Assembly (NCBI GenBank): GCA_963847615.1
Contig: CAWKAN010000019.1
Span: 248,001 to 312,000 of the forward strand
From: Palsa-883 sp963847615
Lineage (GTDB): Bacteria; Pseudomonadota; Alphaproteobacteria; Acetobacterales; Acetobacteraceae
Reading direction: 5' to 3'
DNA: 64,000 bases
The notes beneath the pieces are model-generated. The model was not told the origin of the DNA. It saw nothing but the letters and a program-made list of their open reading frames with translations, and searched no databases. The position numbers and the translations under genes are program-made. This document shows positions 18,011-27,164 of this stretch, piece by piece (the first letter of the stretch is position 1; each line of letters opens with the position of its first letter).

Positions 18011-18943
18011 TCACCCTGCCATCGCCTCCCGCAGCAGCGCGACCGACCGGCGCACGCCCTCCAGCGGCGGCAGGGCGATGTCCTCGTGCTCGATCGACAG
18101 CACGTCGTCATAGCCCGCCGCGCGCAGCGCGGTGCAGAACCGCCGCCACCAGCCGACGTCGTGGCCCTCGCCCAGCGTCACATACGACCAGGCGCGCGCC
18201 GCCAGCCGGTCCATCGGCGTGGTGTCGATCTGCCCGTTCACCGCGGCAACCGGGGCGTTGATCCGGGTGTCCTTGGCGTGCACGTGGTGGATCGCCTCGC
18301 CCAGGGCGGCCACCGCGGCGAGCGGATCGGCCGCCATCCAGAACAGATGGCTGGGATCGAGATTGGCGCCGACCATCGGACCGACCGCCTCGCGCAGGCG
18401 GAACAAACTCGCCACGTTGTAGACGGTCTGCTGGCCGTGCAGTTCCAGGCACAGCCGCACCACGCCGGCGGCGCCGGCTTCCTGCACCAGCCCGCGCCAA
18501 TAGGGGATCACCTGCTCGGACCATTGCCAGTCCAGCACGCGCGCGGCCTCCGGCGGCCAGGCGGTGGTGATCCAGTTCGCATTGGCATCGCCCGGCCCGC
18601 CCGGACAGCCGGACATCAGCACCACGCGCGGGATGCCGAGCAACCCGGCGAGGCGGATCGTCTTGCTGGTGACCTCGCGATGCGCCCGCCCGGGCGCGCC
18701 GGGATGCAGCGGGTTGCCCGAGCAGTTCAGCGCGCTGACCGACAGCCCGTGCGCCGCGAGCTGCGTCAGGAAATCGCCGCGGGCCGCGCCGGAGTCCAGC
18801 AATGCGTCAAGCGGCAGGTGCGGTGCCGGGGACCAGTTGCCGCAGCCGAATTCCAGCGTGGCGATGCCAAGCTCCGCCGCGGTGCGCAGCACTTCGGGCA
18901 GCGCCAGCTCCGCCAGTCCGTCGGTGACCAGGCCAATGCGCAT
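18011..18943 (-). CDS. Sugar phosphate isomerase/epimerase family protein
   Basis: 310 residues, AP-endonuclease-2-like TIM barrel (IolE/IolI/Hyi group). Begins MRIGLVTDGLAELALPEVL; metal-ligand regions include LELHGQQTVYN, NLDPSHLFWM, HHVHAKDTRIN and the C-terminal SIEHEDIALPP. The start at 18943 is the first protein-like codon; upstream frame runs into the nested palindrome. It belongs to the same-strand group with the dioxygenase (19191-20168) and a dehydrogenase, suggesting sugar, inositol or polyol breakdown. The exact reaction is unknown. Confidence 0.88.
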   Translation of the reverse strand: MRIGLVTDGLAELALPEVLRTAAELGIATLEFGCGNWSPAPHLPLDALLDSGAARGDFLTQLAAHGLSVSALNCSGNPLHPGAPGRAHREVTSKTIRLAGLLGIPRVVLMSGCPGGPGDANANWITTAWPPEAARVLDWQWSEQVIPYWRGLVQEAGAAGVVRLCLELHGQQTVYNVASLFRLREAVGPMVGANLDPSHLFWMAADPLAAVAALGEAIHHVHAKDTRINAPVAAVNGQIDTTPMDRLAARAWSYVTLGEGHDVGWWRRFCTALRAAGYDDVLSIEHEDIALPPLEGVRRSVALLREAMAG

Positions 18944-18981
18944 GTCACGCCGCCTCGTGCAAGGTGGAACCCGTGTCCAGC

Positions 18982-19310
18982 CAGGGCAATCGGGTGAACG
19001 AAGTAAGGTCGGGGCTCCGCCCCGAACCCCGCCAGGGGGCTTTGCCCCCTGGACCCCCACCAGAGGCAGCGGCCTCTGGACTCCATGACTGGGAGTGGGT
19101 GAGGGGGAGGGGGCGTGTGGGCGAGGCGATGGGGCGCCGTCCGGCGCGCCGGACGGCGCCCCATCGCCTCGCCCACACGCCCCCTCCCCCTCACCCACTC
19201 CCAGTGAAGGGTTCCAAGGGCGAGCCCTTGGCGGGGTTCCAAGGGGCAGCGCCCCTTGGTGGGGTCCGGGGCGAAGCCCCGGCTTGCTTTTGTTTCATCC
19301 GATTGCCCTG
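18982..19310. repeat. Nested palindromic element, copy B
   Basis: 329 bp bounded by an imperfect inverted repeat (CAGGGCAATCGG and its complement). The centre, 19088-19205, is a perfect palindrome with 59-bp arms and no loop (midpoint 19146/19147). Flanking hairpins such as GGCTTTGCC and CCCGGGGCGAAGCCCCGG types are shared with copies A and C. Its right half overlaps the 3' end of the TauD/TfdA-like gene and supplies that gene's stop codon. Confidence 0.9.
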
Positions 19311-20168
19311 CGTGTCCAGCGTCGTCGCCCGCCGCAGGTCGCGCGGCGCGGTCTCGTCGTGCGGTCGGCCGCGGTGCATGGTGCAGCGGTTGTCCCAGAT
19401 CACCAGGTCGCCGACCCGCCAGTCGTGCCGGTAGACGAACGCCGGCTGCGTCGCATGCGCGGTCAGGTCGAACAGCAGCAGCCGCCCATCCGCCACCGGC
19501 CAGCCGACCACGTGCGAGGCGTGCGCCGACAGATACAGCGTCTTGCGTTTCGATCCCGGATGCAGCCGCACCAGCTGCTGCGGCGACGGCGGATACTGTT
19601 CGCGCTCGCCCGGCGGGAAGTCGGTGAAGCCGATCTGCGCGCGCGACCAGAACACGTCGTGTTCGATGACCAGCCCCTCGATCGCCGCCTGTGTCGCCGC
19701 CGGCAGTGCGTCGTAGGCGGCGCGCATGTCGGCGAACTCCGTTTCGCCGCCGCCGAGCGCCGAGGCCGGCGGCACCGTCACCGCGCGCAGCATCCCCAGC
19801 ACGACCGGGACCGGCATGTACGATGCGTCGGTGTGCCACAGCCGGTTGCCCAGGCTGTCCAGCCGCCGCCGGTCGTCCAGCGCGCGGACGCGCCCGTCCA
19901 CGTCGAGGTTGGAGATGTCGCCGATCTGCGGCATCGCCAACCGCCGCGGCCCGGGGCGCGCGGCCGAGCGGCCGATCTCCAGCGCGCCGAACCGCGCCGC
20001 GAAGTCGTGCAACTGCGCGTCGCCCAGAAGCTGGTTGTGCAACACCAGCACGGCGTAGCGGTCGATCGCCTCCCAGATGGCGCGGATCGTTGCCGGATCG
20101 AGGTCGCGGCGGAGATCGATCCCGGCGAGCTCGGCGGCGAAGTCCTGGCGCAGCGGATTGACCTGCAT
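19191..20168 (-). CDS. TauD/TfdA family Fe(II)/2-oxoglutarate dioxygenase
   Basis: 325 residues. The iron site is visible: WHTDASY (His-x-Asp) and the distal His in TMHRGRPHD, followed by the 2-oxoglutarate-binding Arg in RDLRRATTL. GGAGGT lies 6 nt before the ATG at 20168. The catalytic domain ends near RATTLDTQGNRMK. The last ~35 residues (KQAGASPRTPPRGAAPWNPA) are encoded by the palindromic element, so the native C-terminus was probably replaced. The start is 1 nt after the stop of the dehydrogenase gene, suggesting co-expression. Substrate unknown. Confidence 0.9.
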   Translation of the reverse strand: MQVNPLRQDFAAELAGIDLRRDLDPATIRAIWEAIDRYAVLVLHNQLLGDAQLHDFAARFGALEIGRSAARPGPRRLAMPQIGDISNLDVDGRVRALDDRRRLDSLGNRLWHTDASYMPVPVVLGMLRAVTVPPASALGGGETEFADMRAAYDALPAATQAAIEGLVIEHDVFWSRAQIGFTDFPPGEREQYPPSPQQLVRLHPGSKRKTLYLSAHASHVVGWPVADGRLLLFDLTAHATQPAFVYRHDWRVGDLVIWDNRCTMHRGRPHDETAPRDLRRATTLDTQGNRMKQKQAGASPRTPPRGAAPWNPAKGSPLEPFTGSG

Positions 20169-20169
20169 C

Positions 20170-21162
20170 TCACACCTCCGCGGGGCGCACCGTGCCCCCG
20201 GTGCGCGAGGACTCCAGGGCGGCATCGGCCAGCAGCAGCGCGCGCAAGCCGTCCTCGCCGTCCGGTCGCGCCGGCGTGCCGCCGCCGACCGCGGCGACGA
20301 AGGCGTCCAGCTCGGCGCGATAGGCGCTGGCGTAGCGTTCCAGGAAGAACGGCAGCACCGGATCGGTGCGAAAACCTGTCGGCGTCGGCCAGCTCCACCG
20401 TGGTCGGCAGCACGTTGCCGGCACGCAACATGCCGGCCGCGCCATGCGCCTCGATGCGCTGGTCGTAGCCGTAGCTGGCGCGGCGCGAGTTCGAGATCTG
20501 GCACAGCCGGCCCGACGCCGTGCGCAGCGTCACCACGGCCGTATCCACATCGCCCGCCGCGCCGATCGCCGGATCGACCAGGCAGGCGGCGGCGGCGGTG
20601 ACCTCGGTCGGTTCCTCGTTCAGCAGGAAGCGCGCCATGTCCAGGTCGTGGATCATCATGTCGCGAAACAATCCGCCGGAGCTGGCGATATAGGCCACCG
20701 GCGGCGGCGCCGGGTCGCGGCTGGTGATGCTCAGCAATTCCAGCGCGCCGATCTCCCCGGCATCGAGGCGCGACTTCAACGCGGCGAAGTGCGGATCGAA
20801 GCGGCGGTTGAAGCCGACCATCAGCGTCGATGCCGGCCTGGCGCACGGCGGCCAGGCAGGCGCGCACCCGATCCGCCGACAGGTCGATCGGCTTCTCGCA
20901 GAACACCGGGCGCTGCCGCCGCCGCGGCACGCTCGATGTAGGCGGCATGGGTTGGCGTGGGGGAGCGCGATCAGCACCGCGTCGGCGCGCAGCGCGTCCT
21001 CGATGCACAGGGCGCGGCTGCCGAGCGCCTCGGCCAGGTGCGCGGCGGCCGTCGGGGACGCTGTCGGCGATGCCCGCCAGCCGCGCGGCCTGGATGCGTC
21101 GCGATGTTGCCGGCATGGATGCGTCCGATCCGGCCGGCGCCGATGACCGCGATCTCCAGCAT
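20170..21162 (-). pseudogene. Gfo/Idh/MocA oxidoreductase (inositol-dehydrogenase-like), broken by about six frameshifts
   Basis: A complete NAD-dependent sugar/inositol dehydrogenase can be pieced together across three frames: MLEIAVIGAGRIGRIHAGNI (Rossmann motif), ARLAGIADSV, HLAEALGSRALCIEDALRAD, THAAYIERAAAAA, PVFCEKPIDLSADRVRACLA (EKP motif), LMVGFNRRFDPHFAALKSRL, FRDMMIHDLDMARFLL (catalytic region) and RTDPVLPFFLERYASAYRAE. Breaks lie near 21100, 21055, 20961, 20920, 20829 and 20373; several sit in G, C or A runs of 4-5. No internal nonsense mutations occur within the pieces, so either decay is very recent or these are sequence errors. Related enzymes oxidise myo- or scyllo-inositol. 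Confidence 0.8.
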
Positions 21163-21229
21163 TGTCGCCCTCCCGTTGGCCGGTTTCACCGTGGAACGTA
21201 GCACTGCCTCCCAGGGGAGGACAGTCCGC

Positions 21230-23178
21230 ATGGCCACGATCCGCCTGACCGCCGCGCAGGCCCTGGTGCGCTATCTCGCCGCGCAGCGCGGCGCGCTCGA
21301 TGGCGCCGAGGTCGCCGTTGTTCGCCGGCGTCTGGGCGATCTTCGGCCACGGCAACGTCGCCGCGCTGGGCGAGGCACTGTACGACGCGCGCAGCCGTCC
21401 TGCCGACCTTTCGCGCCCACAACGAGCAGGCGATGGGCCACGCCGCGATCGGCTTCGCCAAGGCCACAAGGCGGCGGCGGATGATGGCCTGCACCAGCTC
21501 GATCGGGCCGGGCGCCAGCAACATGGTGACCGCGGCGGCGCTGGCGCATGTCGACCGGCTGCCGGTGCTGTTCCTGCCGGGCGACGTGTTCGCCACCCGC
21601 CGGCCGGACCCGGTGCTGCAACAACTGGAGAATTTCGCCGACGGGACCGTTTCGGTCAACGATTGCTTCCGCCCGGTCTCGCGCTACTTCGATCGCATTG
21701 CCCGCCCGGAACAGTTGCTGACCGCGCTGCCGCGGGCGATGGCGGTGCTGACCGATCCCGCCGCGTGCGGGCCGGTGACGCTGGCGCTGTGCCAGGACAC
21801 CCAGGCCGAGGCGTTCGACTGGCCGGACGGCGTTCTTCGCCCCGCGCCTCTGGCAGCCGCGTCGCCCGCCGCCGGACGCCGACGAGCTGCAAGCGGCAGC
21901 GGCGCGTGCTGCGCACGGCGCGGGCGCCGCTGATCGTGGCGGGCGGCGGGGTGCTGTATTCCGAGGCAACCGATGCGCTGGCGACGATTCGCCGAGGCGC
22001 ATGGCATCCCGGTGGCCGAGACCCAGGCCGGCAAGGGCGCCCTGGCGCACGGCCACGCGCTGAACCTCGGCGCAGTCGGGGTGACCGGCACGGCGGCGGC
22101 CAACCGCGCCGCGGCGGCTTCCGACGTGGTGCTGGCGGTTGGCACCCGGTTGCAGGACTTCACCACCGGCTCGCGCACGCTGTTCCGCGGCCGGATCATC
22201 GGGCTGAACGTGCAACACTTCGACGCCGACAAGCACGACGCGCTGCCGCTGGTGGCGGATGCGCGGGTGGCGATCGCGGCGCTCGACGCGGCGCTGGGAT
22301 CGTATCGTTCGCCTGGCGCATGGACCTCTGCCGCCGCCGCCTGGCGCGCGGACTGGCAGGCGCAGGCCGCCGCCGCCACCGCGCCGGGCAGCGCAACCGC
22401 GCCGCGCAATGCGCTGCCGAGCGACGCCCAGGTGATCGGCGCGGTGCAGCGCGCCGCCGCGCCGGGCGCCGTGCTGGTCGGCGCGGCGGGCGGCCTGCCG
22501 GGCGAGCTGCACAAGCTGTGGCAGGCCGAGGGGCCCGGCCGCTACCATCTGGAATACGGCTACTCCTGCATGGGCTACGAGATCGCCGGCGCCCTGGGCG
22601 TGAAGCTCGCCGATCCGTCGCGCGAGGTGATCGCCATGCTGGGCGACGGCAGCTACCTGATGCTGAACTCGGAGATCGCCACCTCGGTCATGCTGGGGCT
22701 GAAACTGACCATCGTGCTGCTGGACAATGGCGGGTTCGGCTGCATCGACCGGCTGCAGCGCGCCACCGGCGGTGCCGGGTTCAACAACCTGCTGGAAGAT
22801 GCGCGCCGCGCGGCGGTGCCCGGGGGACTGCCCGAGGCCCTGTCCGGGGGCCTGCCCAAGGACCAGCCCAAGGACCAACCTTGCATCGACTTCCGCGCCC
22901 ACGCCGCCAGCCTCGGTGCCATTGCGGAACAGGTGAGCGACCTCGCCGCGCTGGAGGAGGCGGTGCGCCGCGCGCAGGCCGCCCCGCGCACCACGGTGAT
23001 CGTCATCGCCACCGATCCGCGCGCCAGCACCCAGGCGGGCGGGCATTGGTGGGATGTCGCCGTGCCCGAGGTCTCCGCGCGCGCGGCGGTGCGCACGGCG
23101 CGAGCGGCCTATGACCGCGCGCTGGCGACGCGATCCGCCTATGACCGCGCGCTGGCGACGCGCGACGCGACGCAGTGA
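21230..23178 (+). pseudogene. iolD: 3D-(3,5/4)-trihydroxycyclohexane-1,2-dione hydrolase-like (IolD), five frameshifts in first third
   Basis: Thiamine-diphosphate enzyme that opens the ring of the inositol breakdown intermediate. N-terminal pieces MATIRLTAAQALVRYLAAQR, PLFAGVWAIFGHGNVAALGE, LPTFRAHNEQAMGHAAIGFA and SIGPGASNMVTAAALAHVDR are in shifting frames, with breaks near 21313, 21400, 21830, 21905 and 21983. From about 21985 to the stop at 23178 the frame is intact (401 codons), with the ThDP-binding region GDGSYLMLNSEIATS...NGGFGCIDRLQ. The C-terminus carries an in-frame duplication (AYDRALATR twice) and a repeated PKDQ segment. The upstream part also carries the active-site Glu region HNEQ. 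iolE starts 3 nt after the stop. Confidence 0.85.
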
Positions 23179-23181
23179 AGC

Positions 23182-24066
23182 ATGACGGTCCGGATCGGCA
23201 TCAATCCGATCGGCTGGTCGAACGACGACCTGCGCGAACTCGGCGGCGACACGCCGTTGCAGACCTGTCTCGCCGAGGCACGCCAGGCCGGCTTCGCCGG
23301 CATCGAACTGGGGCACAAATTCCCGCGCCAGGCCGCGGCTCTGCGCCGTGTGCTCGACGCGCACCGGCTGGCGCTGGTCTCCGGCTGGTATTCCGCCGCG
23401 CTGCTGCAACGCGACGCGGCGGCCGAGTTCGCGGCAATGCAGCCGCATTTGGCGCTGCTGAAATCGCTGGGCTGCGGCGTGCTGATCCTGGCCGAGACCT
23501 CGAACGCGATCCACCCCGACCGCGCCGCGCCGCTGTCGCATCGCCCGATGCTGGCGGAGGCGGATTGGCCACGCTTCGCCGAACGGCTGACCACGCTGGC
23601 GGACGCGGTGGCCGCCGCGGGCCTGACCCTCGCCTACCATCACCATATGGGCACCGTGGTGCAGACCGGCGCCGAGATCGACCGGCTGATGGCGCAATGC
23701 GGCCCAAGCGTGGCGCTGCTGCTGGACACCGGGCATGCCACGTTCGCCGACGCCGACCCGACCGCGCTGGCAGCGCGGCACCGCGCGCGCATCGCGCATG
23801 TGCACTGCAAGGACGTTCGGCGGTCGGTCATGGCCACGGCGCAAGCCCGGGACTGGAGCTTTCTCGACAGCGTGGTGGCGGGCGTGTTCACCGTGCCGGG
23901 CGACGGCCTGGTGGATTTTCCCGCCGTGCTGGCGTCGCTGTCCGGCTACGCCGGCTGGCTGGTGGTCGAGGCGGAGCAGGATCCGAAGCAGGCAAATCCG
24001 CTGGTCTACGCGCGTATCGGGCACGACCATCTGGCGGCATTCGCGCGGGGCGCCGGCTTGCTGTAG
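23182..24066 (+). CDS. iolE: Inosose dehydratase
   Basis: 294 residues, TIM-barrel enzyme dehydrating scyllo-inosose in myo-inositol breakdown. IolE signatures: RIGINPIGWSNDD at the start, ELGHKFPR, SGWYSAALL, AETSNAIH, TLAYHHHMGTVVQT (metal-binding His/Glu region), LLLDTGHATFADADP and HVHCKDVRRSV. Intact, unlike iolD just upstream. Length is normal. Spacing of 3 nt from iolD indicates one operon transcribed away from the dehydrogenase/dioxygenase group; the shared promoter region is only 67 bp (21163-21229). Confidence 0.94.
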   Translation: MTVRIGINPIGWSNDDLRELGGDTPLQTCLAEARQAGFAGIELGHKFPRQAAALRRVLDAHRLALVSGWYSAALLQRDAAAEFAAMQPHLALLKSLGCGVLILAETSNAIHPDRAAPLSHRPMLAEADWPRFAERLTTLADAVAAAGLTLAYHHHMGTVVQTGAEIDRLMAQCGPSVALLLDTGHATFADADPTALAARHRARIAHVHCKDVRRSVMATAQARDWSFLDSVVAGVFTVPGDGLVDFPAVLASLSGYAGWLVVEAEQDPKQANPLVYARIGHDHLAAFARGAGLL

Positions 24067-24195
24067 CCGGGCGGTGCAAATTTGGGCAGGCCGGGCTTGC
24101 GCTGCATCACCTCGGCATCTCCGGGCCCGTTACGATGTGGTGCATCGCAGGCGCGTCAACCCTTCCGTAACCATCTGTCCGCGGTGCCGCGAAGG

Positions 24196-24238
24196 AAGAA
24201 TTTTGACGCAGATGAAGCAAGGCGATGCGCGCCGATGC
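24196..24238. repeat. Left inverted repeat of GxxExxY cassette
   Basis: 43 bp (AAGAATTTTGACGCAGATGA onward to GCGCCGATGC). Its reverse complement, with about five differences, lies at 24661-24702. The ATG inside the right end of this repeat (24234-24236) is the likely start codon of the enclosed gene. Confidence 0.85.
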
Positions 24239-24647
24239 ACGCAGATGGCGCCGTGCTGAATGATCTGTCGGGGCAGGTGATCGGCGACGCGTTCACCGTG
24301 CTCGATACGCTTGGGACCGGATTTCTGGAAAAAGGTCCAAGAGAATACGTCGGCTTTTGCAGTTCCTGCGGCTGGTCTATCGGTTGCGCAACAATGTGGC
24401 GCCAGGGGGCGCTACCAACACGTGGTGGTCGCGGCGACGACTTCGTGGACCTGCCGGTCGAGGACGCGCTTCCGGTTGAGCTGAACACCGCCAAGCCACT
24501 GGACGACGCACGCATGCCCCGGCTGCTTGCCCCAGGGGTCGGATGCCATGCGCCAATGACCGCAAGGCGACCGGCCCGCGGCGCCGCCCGCTGGTTGATT
24601 TCGGCAAGCAGCGCCTGGAGATCAAACGCGTGGCGCACGACCTGTGG
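24234..24647 (+). pseudogene. Degenerate GxxExxY-family gene
   Basis: Fragments in several frames match the small GxxExxY family (unknown function): LNDLSGQVIGDAFTVLDTLG, then TGFLEK at the signature motif, a shifted piece AGLSIAQQ, then DDFVDLPVEDALPVELNTAK, LDDARMP, and finally LVDFGKQRLEIKRVAHDL. An extra A in the GAAAAAGG run shifts the frame right at the GxxExxY motif. The signature Tyr is lost even if the frame is restored. The gene is therefore dead. It sits precisely between 42-43-bp inverted repeats. Confidence 0.75.
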
Positions 24648-24660
24648 ACCGCACGGACCG

Positions 24661-24702
24661 GCATCGGCGTGCATCGCCTTGCTTCATCTGCGGTAAATTC
24701 TT
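24661..24702. repeat. Right inverted repeat of GxxExxY cassette
   Basis: 42 bp, GCATCGGCGTGCATCGCCTT through CGGTAAATTCTT; the reverse complement matches 24196-24238 closely. The 220 bp after it, up to the stop of the AtzH-like gene at 24924, hold nothing I can recognise. Confidence 0.85.
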
Positions 24703-24923
24703 GCTTGCCCCGCCGCGCCACCAGCGCGCAACGCGGGCCGAGGCCCCAGGCGATCGCAGCCTCTCCGAGCCACGGCCGGACTGTGCTTGCCCGGTCAGAG
24801 TCACGGTGCAGGGGAACTCGTCATCTGCGTCACCGATCTTGTGGCGACGTCGCGACTTGCTTGCGACGCCATCAGTGACGATCGTCGCAGCATGCATCCC
24901 GGCACTATCAACGACACGGCGCA

Positions 24924-25304
24924 CTACGCCGCGATCAGGCTCACATGCGCCGCAACCACGCGCCAGCCATCCGGCGTGCGCATCCAGGTCTGCATCTGCC
25001 GGCCGATCTTGCCCGGCACGCTGTCGCGCTCGAACAACGTGGACGCGGTCGCAAAATCCGCTCCGTAGGTGGTGATCACGGTGCGCGACAGCCGTCGCGC
25101 CAGCCCGACCGGCGATCGCGCGGCGCGGAACGCCGCAATCTCCGCCGCGCCGTAGAGGGTTTCGCCGATCCCGTAACGGATCGTCTGCTCGCTCTGCCAG
25201 AACAGCGCGCCCAGCGTCGCCACGTCGTTGCCGACCAGCGCCGCTTCATAGCGCGCGAACGCGGTTTCGACCTCGGCGAGGATGTCGGGGCGGTTGATGT
25301 CCAT
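24924..25304 (-). CDS. AtzH-like / HpxZ-type protein (DUF3225, NTF2-like fold)
   Basis: 126 residues: MDINRPDILAEVETAFARYE, NDVATLGALFWQSEQTIRYG, TYGADFATASTLFERD, then KIGRQMQTWMRTPDGWRVVA. This is the small cone-shaped SnoaL/NTF2-like protein that accompanies AtzE/AtzG or HpxW-type amidases in cyanurate, biuret and oxalurate breakdown; its relative AtzH is thought to act on 1,3-dicarboxyurea. GGAGGA lies 6 nt before the ATG at 25304. It is last in the atzG-atzE-atzH-like operon, 32 nt after atzE. Confidence 0.9.
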   Translation of the reverse strand: MDINRPDILAEVETAFARYEAALVGNDVATLGALFWQSEQTIRYGIGETLYGAAEIAAFRAARSPVGLARRLSRTVITTYGADFATASTLFERDSVPGKIGRQMQTWMRTPDGWRVVAAHVSLIAA

Positions 25305-25336
25305 CTGTTCCTCCGGCGGCTCCGCCGCTTGGGCAT

Positions 25337-26731
25337 TCACTCCGGCGGCCGGGCCACATGGGCGACGCCGCGCAGCTCCAGGTCGTGCGCGACGCGGAGT
25401 GCCACGTCCTCGCGCCACGGCGCCGCGATGATCTGCACGCCGATCGGCAAGGCATCGCCCAGCACCACCGGCACCGCGACCACCGGCAGCCCAATGAACG
25501 AGATCGGCTGGGTATACAGGCCGATATTGGGGCGCAACGGCATCTCGACCCCGTCCAGCACGAACGTCTTCTGCCCGATCAGCGGCGCCGTGCAGGGCGT
25601 GGCGGGCGCCAGGATCACGTCCACGTCGTCGAACAACCGCAACACCGCATCGCGATACCAGCGGCGGAATTTCTGCGCCTGCTGCACGAACGGCGCCGGC
25701 ACCAGGGCGCCGGCGATCAGCCGGTCGCGCACATCGGGATCGAAGTCGGCGGCGCGCGTGCGCAGTCGTTCCAGGTGCAGCGTCGCCCCCTCCGCCGTGC
25801 TGATCACATAGGCGGCGGCGCGCGCGCGGGCTGCCTCGGGCAGTTCGACCTGCCTTGTCACGCCCAGCGCCGCGGCGACGCGGTCCAGCGCGGCGAGTGC
25901 CTCGGGCCCCGCGCCGGCGCGGAAGTAGCCGGTGGCGGCGGCGATGCGCAGCCCGGCGACGCCGGCATCCAAATGTTCCGTTACGGGTTGTATCGGCCGA
26001 TCGGCGCAGACCGGATCGGCGGGATCGGCGCCCTGCATCGCGTCATAGGCCAGCGTCAGGTCGGCCACCGAGCGCGCCAGCGGGCCAAGATGGTCCAATG
26101 ACGAAACGAACGGAAAACTGCCGGCGCGCGACAGCCGCCCATAGGTCGGTTTCAGCCCGAACACCCCGCAGAACGACGCCGGCACCCGGATCGAGCCATT
26201 GGTGTCGGACCCCAGCGCGATCGGCACCAGGCCGCCGGCGACCGCCCCGGCGGAGCCCGACGACGAACCGCCGGTCATCCGCGCCGGGTCATGCGGGTTG
26301 CGCGCGGCGCCGTCATGCGCGTTCTCGCCGGTGAAGTCATAGGCGTATTCGCCCATGTTCAGCGTGCCGACCAGGATCGCCCCGGCGCGCTCCAGCCGCG
26401 TCACCAGCGTGGCGTCGGCGCGCGCCGGCGGATGGTCGCGGTTGATGCGCGAGCCGGCGACGGTGGGCAGCCCGGCGACGTCGATCAGGTTCTTCACCGC
26501 GAACGGCACGCCGGCCAGCGGGCCGAGGCTCTGGCCGGCCCGGCGCGCGGCATCGATCGAGGCGGCGCCCGCCCGGGCGCGCGCGGCGGTGACCGCGGTG
26601 AAGCTGTTCAGCACGGGGTCACGCTGCGCGATGCGCTCGAGGGTCGTTTCGATCACGTCGGCCGCGGCGAGGCTGCCGGTGCCGAGCTTGTAGGCGATCT
26701 CCGCGGCGGTGAGGGCAGGGGGCGCGGTCAT
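25337..26731 (-). CDS. atzE: AtzE-type amidase (1-carboxybiuret hydrolase subunit)
   Basis: 464 residues, amidase-signature enzyme. The Ser-Ser-Lys triad is visible: Lys in PFAVKNLIDVAG, the first Ser in MTGGSSSGSAGAVAGG, the nucleophile in GSDTNGSIRVPA. AtzE, with AtzG, deaminates 1-carboxybiuret in cyanuric acid or biuret breakdown; close homologues form a distinct subfamily of amidases. The start ATG at 26731 overlaps the stop of the AtzG-like gene (ATGA), matching the known obligate pairing. An alternative assignment within the oxalurate amidohydrolase group cannot be excluded. Confidence 0.9.
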   Translation of the reverse strand: MTAPPALTAAEIAYKLGTGSLAAADVIETTLERIAQRDPVLNSFTAVTAARARAGAASIDAARRAGQSLGPLAGVPFAVKNLIDVAGLPTVAGSRINRDHPPARADATLVTRLERAGAILVGTLNMGEYAYDFTGENAHDGAARNPHDPARMTGGSSSGSAGAVAGGLVPIALGSDTNGSIRVPASFCGVFGLKPTYGRLSRAGSFPFVSSLDHLGPLARSVADLTLAYDAMQGADPADPVCADRPIQPVTEHLDAGVAGLRIAAATGYFRAGAGPEALAALDRVAAALGVTRQVELPEAARARAAAYVISTAEGATLHLERLRTRAADFDPDVRDRLIAGALVPAPFVQQAQKFRRWYRDAVLRLFDDVDVILAPATPCTAPLIGQKTFVLDGVEMPLRPNIGLYTQPISFIGLPVVAVPVVLGDALPIGVQIIAAPWREDVALRVAHDLELRGVAHVARPPE

Positions 26732-26910
26732 GCGTGGAACACCGGCGCCGGGTCGGCCGCGTCGGCCAGGTCGAAGCCCAGCACGGTGTCGGCGTGGCCG
26801 CAGGTGATGGCCAGGTGCAGCCGGATGGCGGCGCGCCATTCGGGTTGGATCGGAATGCTGAGCAGCGCGGTGCCGGCGTCGATCCAGGCGTCGAGCTCTT
26901 GGTCGGTCAT
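26728..26910 (-). CDS. atzG: AtzG-like small subunit (DUF4089)
   Basis: 60 residues from the ATG at 26910: MTDQELDAWIDAGTALLSIP, then QPEWRAAIRLHLAITCGHAD, ending AADPAPVFHA. This is the helical partner that stabilises AtzE, like GatC in GatCAB. The overlap with atzE supports this. An in-frame ATG 54 nt upstream (26964) is possible, but the added sequence is not conserved-looking. Ribosome binding site is weak (GAGG, 8 nt spacing). Confidence 0.85.
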   Translation of the reverse strand: MTDQELDAWIDAGTALLSIPIQPEWRAAIRLHLAITCGHADTVLGFDLADAADPAPVFHA

Positions 26911-26952
26911 GTGGCGTGCCTCATGCCAGTCGTGTGCGGTGTCGGAACGGCC

Positions 26953-27082
26953 GCAAGCAAGCAAGGTTCACCACGGAGACACGGAGAACACGGAGCAGGC
27001 CAGTGAATGCGCTGCGCGCGCAGCGCCATAGATTGTCTTCTCCGTGTTCTCCGTGTCTCCGTGGTGAATACTGCTTGATTGC
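26953..27082. repeat. CACGGAG palindromic element, copy 2
   Basis: 130 bp from GCAAGCAAGCAAGGTTCACC to a degenerate right end CTGCTTGATTGC. Inner arms ACCACGGAGACACGGAG and CTCCGTGTCTCCGTGGT pair perfectly. It sits in the 254-bp gap between the atzF and atzG genes, splitting what looks like one biuret gene set. Confidence 0.85.
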
Positions 27083-27164
27083 CGGAGAGCGAGCGCCCAA
27101 GGCCCATCACCAGAATCCCCGACCGCACCGCCGCGCGGTCCAACCAAAACGAGACCTTCGCCGG

